A stretch of DNA of 64,000 bases from Arthrobotrys musiformis (taxonomy: Eukaryota; Ascomycota; Orbiliomycetes; Orbiliales; Orbiliaceae). The position numbers were made by a program, and so were the translations under genes. Positions 57,344 through 64,000 of this stretch are shown here, piece by piece (within the stretch, counting starts at the first letter, position 1; each line of letters opens with the position of its first letter). The notes under the pieces are model-generated. The model searched no databases and had not been told where the DNA came from. It was given only the letters and a program-made list of their open reading frames with translations. The DNA lies in contig JAVHJL010000010.1 in NCBI GenBank assembly GCA_036971715.1, forward strand, positions 744,001 to 808,000, given 5' to 3'.

Positions 57344-58303
57344 ATGGCCCAGACCGATATTACCAACGTTAGCGCTCGGTATGGGGATATTCGAACCCTA
57401 CAGGCAGTATTGGGACTTCTCGATCCTTTGTTTTTTAAGTCGGAAATCCAAGACGCAGTATTTATCACCATCGACTTCGAAAATGGTGATCGAATAATTT
57501 CAAATGAGTCCCTCGAGACGATTAATTCGCAGATTGGAGTCGCAGTTCTTAATACTAAAGAATTTTTCTCCTCTTCTTTGGAATCAGACGATGGTTATGA
57601 TAGCGACAACGATATCCGGAGCTACAATTTCTCAACAGGGACGGAACAATCCCGTTATAAGGCGTCCCGACGCTTCCTGTTCGGTACATCGGTGTCGGTC
57701 AATAAAGAGAATAAATACGAAATCCTGAAATACAGAATGCAATTGATGATCCAATCGGAAACTAAGAATATATTCCTCGTCGGACACGATCTAACCTCGG
57801 ATTTACGAGCATTCCTAAACCTTTACCCCGGCTTCGAGAAAAAGTATCCACGATATAAAATTCTAGACACTCAGCGCATCGCTGGCGATATTCTCCCCAG
57901 ATTATACCCAGGCTTAAGTCAAAGCAATAAAAACTATTCGCTCCGTAGGGTTTTGACTTTTTTTAATTGTCCCTTCAAGCAGCTGCATTGTGCGGGGAAT
58001 GATGCGAATTATACGTTACGTATTCTGTTGCTTCTTGCGGTTTATTACACCCTAAAGAATGGGAGTGTGGTCACCGACGAACAGGAGGAAATAGTTAAAA
58101 AACTTAAAAAAGCGGCGTACGCTCCGCTACCAGTTTCGGAAACACCGTTTCATGTGGCTGCGGTAGATTGGAGGCAGAGACGGAGTGAGAAGAAAATGCC
58201 GACCTGTCTACAGCAACAAAATCCGGGAAGAGTTGAAAAAGTACGCACTGAAGGAACGAGGAAGAGAGAAGTGGCCAAGTTGTTTGCAGCGTGGTCCGAA
58301 TAG
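57344..58303 (+). CDS. Gfd2/QIP-like DEDDh RNase H-fold protein
   Basis: Single exon, 319 residues. The fold signature of the Gfd2/YDR514C/QDE-2-interacting-protein group is seen: ITIDFE (D44, E46), VGHDLTSDLRAF (D153), LDTQRI, and LHCAGNDANYTLRILL (H215, D220). All DEDDh residues are therefore present and nuclease activity is possible. QIP in Neurospora is an exonuclease that removes the siRNA passenger strand; Gfd2 in yeast is linked to mRNA export. Which role applies here is unknown. The C-terminus is basic and probably disordered. An acidic insert (SDDGYDSDNDIRS) separates the first two motifs. Confidence 0.75.
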   Translation: MAQTDITNVSARYGDIRTLQAVLGLLDPLFFKSEIQDAVFITIDFENGDRIISNESLETINSQIGVAVLNTKEFFSSSLESDDGYDSDNDIRSYNFSTGTEQSRYKASRRFLFGTSVSVNKENKYEILKYRMQLMIQSETKNIFLVGHDLTSDLRAFLNLYPGFEKKYPRYKILDTQRIAGDILPRLYPGLSQSNKNYSLRRVLTFFNCPFKQLHCAGNDANYTLRILLLLAVYYTLKNGSVVTDEQEEIVKKLKKAAYAPLPVSETPFHVAAVDWRQRRSEKKMPTCLQQQNPGRVEKVRTEGTRKREVAKLFAAWSE

Positions 58304-60658
58304 CCGTGATTAAATATGTGCTATATATCAGAACTTCCTAGAAGAAATTATTGGCCCTATATCTACTTAAATATATACCCACTTAAGTTTGAATTCACAT
58401 AAAAAAGAATATGATATCGCTATCGCTATCACAGCAAATCAAAAATTTGATAAAGCCCTAAGCAAATACCTCCGAGTTAAACGGACGGCTTACCAGTGCA
58501 CTGCAAGCCGTAAATTCCTTGGTTGCACAACTGGCGAAAGCCTAGTCTTTGCTTTTGCAGTTCCTGGGGGCGGGTGGCTAGCAGCCCATTGGGTATTTAA
58601 AATATTATACTTTAGTTTTCGTACACGGATGCATACGTAGTCTGCATGCCTGCATCAAGTACATATACCTACCTATATAACGAGCATAATATACGTTCTT
58701 TGCAATTAGTTACAACGCGCCAAGTCCCCCTTTCTGCGGCTGACTAAGGTAAATAGGTACGTTCGAGTGGATCCAAATGGTGCGCCTGTGGCCTGTCGAA
58801 GCTGTCAACTCTACAGGGCCCTTGCTTTACTTCGTCCAACTATTTTTCTCTTGCGAAAAGGAGCGCCGGTGCAAGTTATTGAGTAGTTTTAACTAACTTG
58901 ATTCTCTGATCTCGACACGGGCTTGGTCCTCGAGTGGAAGGAACCATTTTTTTTTTGTAAACTCGGTTGGTTGATACGAATGCAATGCACATGCTACATT
59001 GCATTGTCGTATTTAGGAGGGCACTCCTTTCCTTGTTAAAACGTAATAAACCCCCTTCGTTTCTTTGCTTTCCTATCGGACCGTTCTTGATCTCGCCTTT
59101 TAATTTAAATTTTATGCCAACATACAAAGTATGTGCGTACGTACATGTATATATACTCACCCCAATCTAACTGCCACGATTAATTAATTCTACGGTCCCG
59201 GTATACATATGCTTATTTACTTGTAGAGACTAGTTTGATACCCCTCAGGGTTACACACCTACATATGATAACTACTCACAAGAATGCTTCCTATCTGACC
59301 GCTTTCTTTTCTGATCACACTGTGCATAAATCTAAACCGGCCAGTGCGCTTGCTCGCTTGAAGCATCCCAACACAGGAAACCCAGTCAGCCCAGAATTAA
59401 CAAGTCTGTCAACTAGCATATGATGTGAAGGAAAGTTTTGTAAGTCCGACGCTAACTAATCGAAGGAGGACTATTACGACACCCTCCATTATCAGCCGTT
59501 AGTTATTTAGTCTAGAGTTGGCGATTAGTATGTCCAAGTACTACACTCCCTCACTTACTTACTTGGGTACTTATTTAAGTAATTTGTTACTATCTAACCG
59601 TGTCCTTTCTTTCTTTTTTCCCTTTTTCCTTTTCCCCTTCTCTTTCCCTTTTTCTTTTTCTATTCTGGGTCGCGATCGGTCTGTTATGGTCTCTTACCTC
59701 TCTAACCAAGACGTAGGTTCAAGTACTTTACTTGGATTCCCTGAAACACCGCTAACTAACCCTTTTTCCCTTTACTTCCCTTTTTCCTTTCTTCCTCTGT
59801 CTCTTCTTTTTTCCCTCCTCTCATTTGACCTTCTTCTTCTCCCCTTTCGATTCGACTCCCCCAACTAACTACTAACCGTACATGAGTGTATGTAATGTAC
59901 GTGCCTCTGTTGTGCACAGAATTACTACTCTCGCTATCGCCCCTCTCCATTCCTTTTCCCTCTTCCCTGTCCGTCTAACTAACTGGTTAGCACGGTAGCC
60001 TGTTTTACCCGCCTTGTGTGTTCGGATTCTCGTGCGTGTTGGTTGGCATTCCCCCAAGAAAAACTTAAAACTTGTCCCGCCGCCCGCTATTTTATTTACT
60101 TACTTACATAGCACTCACTTGCTTACTTATACAAGTACTTGTACGCTTCCTTGCTTGCTTACTTCGTCCTTGCTAACTACTAACTTACTTACCTTTCCTT
60201 GCCGACTTTAGTCGCTTCTGCCCTTTCGGACTTTCGCTTTTACTTTTGCTTTTGCTTTTACTTTTTTATTACTTTTATCCTGTGCTACTAATTTTACTTT
60301 TTTTTTCTCTCTCGCTCTTGACTTTTTACTTTTTATCTGGGACCGCCCTGGTACTTTTTCTTTTCTTTTCATTTGGCTCTTTCATTTCCTCTCCTTCATT
60401 TTATTCTCTTTCTTTCCGACCCGATTGCTTTCCATTTAACTCCCAGCGAACGAGAACCACGGGACAATGTCTTTGGGACATGCATGATTAACAAAGTAAA
60501 GTCTCCTTTGCCACGTTTTATCGTCCTTGTGTACCCACCAGCGCAACATCCCTAACTACTTGTAGCCCGCCCCTCGTATACTACACCTTTTTTTTTTTTT
60601 TTCTTCCCTTCTCAGGTCTGGTATATATATTTATTTGCTTTGACCTGTGATCCCCCAC
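58304..60658. other. Intergenic with long pyrimidine-rich leader
   Basis: 2.35 kb. From about 59560 to 60650 the plus strand is strongly C/T-rich, with many ACTTACTT-like units and a T-run of about 18 at 60585. No gene supported. It probably contains the promoter and a long 5' leader of the gene at 60659. Confidence 0.5.
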
Positions 60659-63600
60659 ATGACCATGGCCGCCCCCTCGGAAGCTCGTGTCTTCCTTGGC
60701 CCCGGCGGGCGCGAAAGCGTCTCGCACGACCAACCGGAGACCATATCTTTCTACTTCCCCTTTGCGGTTTCCGATGCAATATCAATCTTCACCAACATTG
60801 TTGTACCCGGGCCGGATCCATTTTCCGTCAGCGAAGAGAGCCGACGGGAGGTCTTCTGGCCACTGATCAAGAGAATTACGAATTACCCAAAAGCGGTGGA
60901 CCCGGTTTTGGCGAATGGGAGTATGGAAATTGGAGATCAGGTGGAGGCTTTGATGGAGAGTCTTGATAATGCTGTAAGTCCTCTTTTTTTATATTCTCAT
61001 CGAGTGTGCTATTTTATAACTTTATATCGATGCCACGATATATATATCTATCATGATTTATATATCCCCCCCTTGCGCAATTGCCCTTTCCGACGTATCG
61101 TTTATGCTTGAGATATAAATGCATACGCACACATACTTTATGCATATTTCCTTGAATTTGCACTTGACCTCAAGAACCCACATGCATCTTTCGTACAAGA
61201 GCAACAAACAAAGTAAGAAAGACCAAAGGGGGGACGAAGGAAAGAAAAGGAAGAAAGCAATATCTCAAGAAGTAAATTCCAACAATTTATGAACCCATCC
61301 GACTCCACCACGTGATACCTTTGAGCACTATATTCGTCCAGACCCATCGAGATTGATCGCAATTTTGAGCGGCCCTTGCATGCGCACACATACATTTTAT
61401 ATTACCTGTCCGATACCATATTATATCTGAATGAATGCTGATTCTCTGTAATCCCTCCTTCCTCCCGCCCGCGATCAAAATACAGTTCAACAGCGGAGTG
61501 AAGAACGTCTACATCAATTGCGCGGGCACTCTGGTCGGTGTCTCTGCGAACCACATGCACCAGTTCCTGGAGCTGTCCGAGAAAGTGTTCCACCTTTGGA
61601 AGAACCGGAACGATGCCGCACGCCCCGACGACCACCACAGCCACAGCAGCGGCCACGGGGATATAAATCCAAATCCAGCTGCTGCTCACGCTGACAAAGC
61701 TTCTTCCTCCACTCCAACTCCTTCCATCTCTCATCTAACCCCAAAGACTCGTTCTTCAACCTCAGCTTCTGAATCAAAACCAATCTTTCCATCATCATCA
61801 TCTGCTGAACTGGATAGTCGACCTGTTCGTTCGGTTTCTTCATCCTTAGGTATGGCTTCTTCTAACAATGGTCCCGGGAACCACCAATCCCGTGAATTGT
61901 ACTCTCCCTTCGCTGGTGCTGGAGCAGCTGGTGGCGCTGGTGACCCGGAGACCCCAGCTGCACGACAGGCTCGTATCGATGAGCATACTCTCCAACAGCA
62001 ACTACTAGCATCTCACGCTCAGACACTCGCTGCACAGTCTCAGCACCTTCACAGCCACTCTCAGCAGACCGACCCTTCTTACCAATCTGCTACCTCTCAA
62101 TGGCTTTCCAGCGGTGCGGGGAAAGTCCCTATCTCTGAGATCTGGCGTGCAACCATCTACAGGTTGTACAACGAGCAGAATGAATCGTTGACTAAATACC
62201 GTCGTCCCAATTGGTTATTCCACCTCGAGTCTCACCAGGTGCGAACGATCGAGGATCTCGGCGGCTGGCGAGAGGACGACGAGTCTACTCGTCAATTAGC
62301 CAACAATCTCATCACCAAACTCCAGGAGACGGGGTACGGTACCAAAGGTCTTCAGAGCCGATTGAAGGCCATCACCACAGCTGACATCAGAGATGCCATC
62401 CTCAACGTCGAGAGAGGCGGGCTTGAGAAATATAAACCAGGTCCCACCCTCGGCAAGAGAGTTACTCCTATCAAATGGTCTCATGTCAACCCTAGCGAGG
62501 TTCCAGGTCAGGGTGTGATGATGATGGAAACCGATTCTCCAACGGACACTCCTGGTCCCCAATTTCCAGTCGGGAACACCCCAGAGCTTCCAGGAACGAC
62601 CAATGAGAATGAAAACAGCCTCAAGCGCAGCACCGATGGCTCTGCCCATCCCATTCGTATCAAGAGAAAACGTACCTCTTCGCCCAGCCGTGAAAGCCTC
62701 ACTCTCGTCATGCAACCCGAGTCAACGGATGAGAAGGAATCTTACCTCAATGGTCGCAAGGGATTCCCCCCTGCCGCCGCTCCAGTAGCTCCAATGATGA
62801 GACAAGAAGCTTCTCCACAGACCGGATTTACTCCGATTAATATCAATAGATCCATGGTTCAGGCAGTTAGCTCTGTCTCGACCCCGGCACCTATTGCTCC
62901 AGCTCCCATTGCCCCTGCTCCAGTCGCCGCTGTGATGGCGACTCCAACCCCGAATCCCATTGAGTCTCGCATCAATGCGAGCGGTACTCCAGCTAGTTTG
63001 GCCACCCCTGCATCCGCAACCAGGCTTATGGAGATGAGAGCATTCGCCGAGACAACCCATAGACCGGCAACTCCATCCTCGACTATTGACCTGGAATCCG
63101 ACCAGGACGACGACTGTGACGCCAGCATGATGGATGAATTGGTCTATAAAAGGCTCCAATACCTCAAACGCGGTCTGGAATCCCTCCGACAAGACCTCGC
63201 CGACTCCAAACAATCACAAGCCGACAACGCCTCCATTGTCGAAAAAGCCGCCAAAGAAGTCTTCGACGGATTCACCAGAGACTTCCACGAAGACTACCGT
63301 CGCGTCAGGAACCTATCCAAGGAGAACAAAGACCGTGTCGACAAGCTAGAAGCCAAGGTCGGAAGCCTGTCCACCAACTTCACTGCCCAAGAGGAGTGGG
63401 AGAAACTCCAAGCCAAGATCACCGAGGACGTCAAAACCTTGGTGAACACCAGGATGACGGAACGCGACACCAACCTCGCGAAGCGCATGGACGTCATCAA
63501 CAATGAGATCGCACAGCGTCTCAACTACCTCAACGACCAGGAGAAGCAATCCGACAACGACACGGAGCTTCAACGACGTTTCGCCGAATTGGAGGAGAAA

Positions 63601-64000
63601 CTCTCCACCCTTGACGGCGACGTCAACGCCCGTTTCCAGATGCTGGAGAACCCGACCCCGGCTCCGGTCATCAACACCTCAACCCGGCGTGCCACCCGTA
63701 ACTCGGTTTCGGCCCCGGCTGCTCCACCCATCGCCGTCCTTACGACGGAAACCAGGCTGCGCCTTGATAAATTCGAGGCGCGCCTCGAAAAAATGGAAGC
63801 GCAACAGCGCAAGAACAACAGCGGCAACGGTGCCACCAGCAACCCTGCCGACTTGGAACGCATCACCGCTCTCGAAGAGAAGCACAAGGCTCTGGAGGCT
63901 AATCTCACCCAGGTCATGGAGGCTGTGAGCGGCTTGCTCATGCAAGTCATGAAGGAGAAGAGGGGCAGCGTCTTCGAGGCCGGGAAGAAGAGCGAAAACT
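60659..64000 (+). CDS. Large orphan protein with C-terminal coiled coils, 3'-truncated by window edge
   Basis: Not recognised. Exons 60659-60973 and 61486-64000 (still open at the edge) encode at least 943 residues. The intron is unusually long here (512 bp) but has GTAAGT and TACAG ends and joins in phase. Residues 1-150 form a globular domain (FYFPFAVSDAISIFTNIVV, EVFWPLIKRITNY, KNVYINCAGTLVGVSANHMHQFLELSEKVFHLW). Then come a His/Ser/Gln-rich linker, a second globular segment at about residues 320-440 (ISEIWRATIYRLYNEQ, NWLFHLESHQVRTIEDLGGW), a Pro/Ala-rich linker and, from about residue 650, long coiled coils (LESLRQDLADSK, KLEAKVGSLSTNF, RLDKFEARLEKMEAQQRK). Basic SLKRS..IRIKRKRTSS could be a nuclear signal. 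Two ATGs (60659, 60665) are possible starts. Confidence 0.75.

Noticed and set aside
59518..60555. Several plus-strand Phe/Leu/Ser-rich frames
   Set aside because: Produced by the pyrimidine-rich sequence, not by coding constraint.

Overview
The window is nuclear DNA of a filamentous ascomycete (Pezizomycotina). The genes are cut by short introns of about 45-110 bp with GT..AG ends and CTAAC/CTGAC-like branch sites, and the set includes RPB1, COP9 signalosome CSN7, COMPASS SWD1, a NACHT-ankyrin NLR-type protein, F-box proteins and orphan secreted proteins. Several families without a recognised domain make me lean to an early-diverging class such as Orbiliomycetes, but that is inference only. 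Exon limits below were derived by hand from splice signals and phase, and every multi-exon model I call confident closes in frame.

Left part (1-12 kb) is a housekeeping block: the 5' two thirds of saccharopine dehydrogenase (lys1, minus, runs off the left edge), RNA polymerase II largest subunit (rpb1, minus, 8 exons), COMPASS subunit swd1 (plus, divergent from rpb1) and COP9 signalosome subunit 7 (minus).

12-18 kb holds two tandem, intron-sharing secreted orphan proteins. After a 2.7 kb gene-poor stretch come the copper P-type ATPase ccc2 (plus) and a DUF3632-like protein (minus).

25-33 kb is an accessory block: a NACHT-ankyrin protein (minus) with a short non-canonical N-terminal leader, a divergent APH-fold gene in which both catalytic aspartates are asparagine (probable pseudokinase), and an F-box protein.

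34-39 kb is a second housekeeping block: succinate dehydrogenase anchor sdh4 (minus) and mitochondrial processing peptidase beta (plus) share a CCAAT-containing divergent promoter, followed by tRNA-His guanylyltransferase thg1 (minus).

39-52 kb is gene-sparse. It has a possible small gene, two tandem paralogs with a conserved N-terminal module, charged disordered middle and conserved C-terminal coiled coil, a second F-box gene, and a secreted M43 metalloprotease.

52-64 kb contains the G-patch protein tma23, a small two-helix membrane protein, a candidate small secreted or membrane protein, a Gfd2/QIP-like DEDDh nuclease-fold gene, and the 5' part of a large coiled-coil protein that runs off the right edge behind a 1 kb pyrimidine-rich leader. 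No tRNA, rRNA, CRISPR array or intact transposon was recognised.
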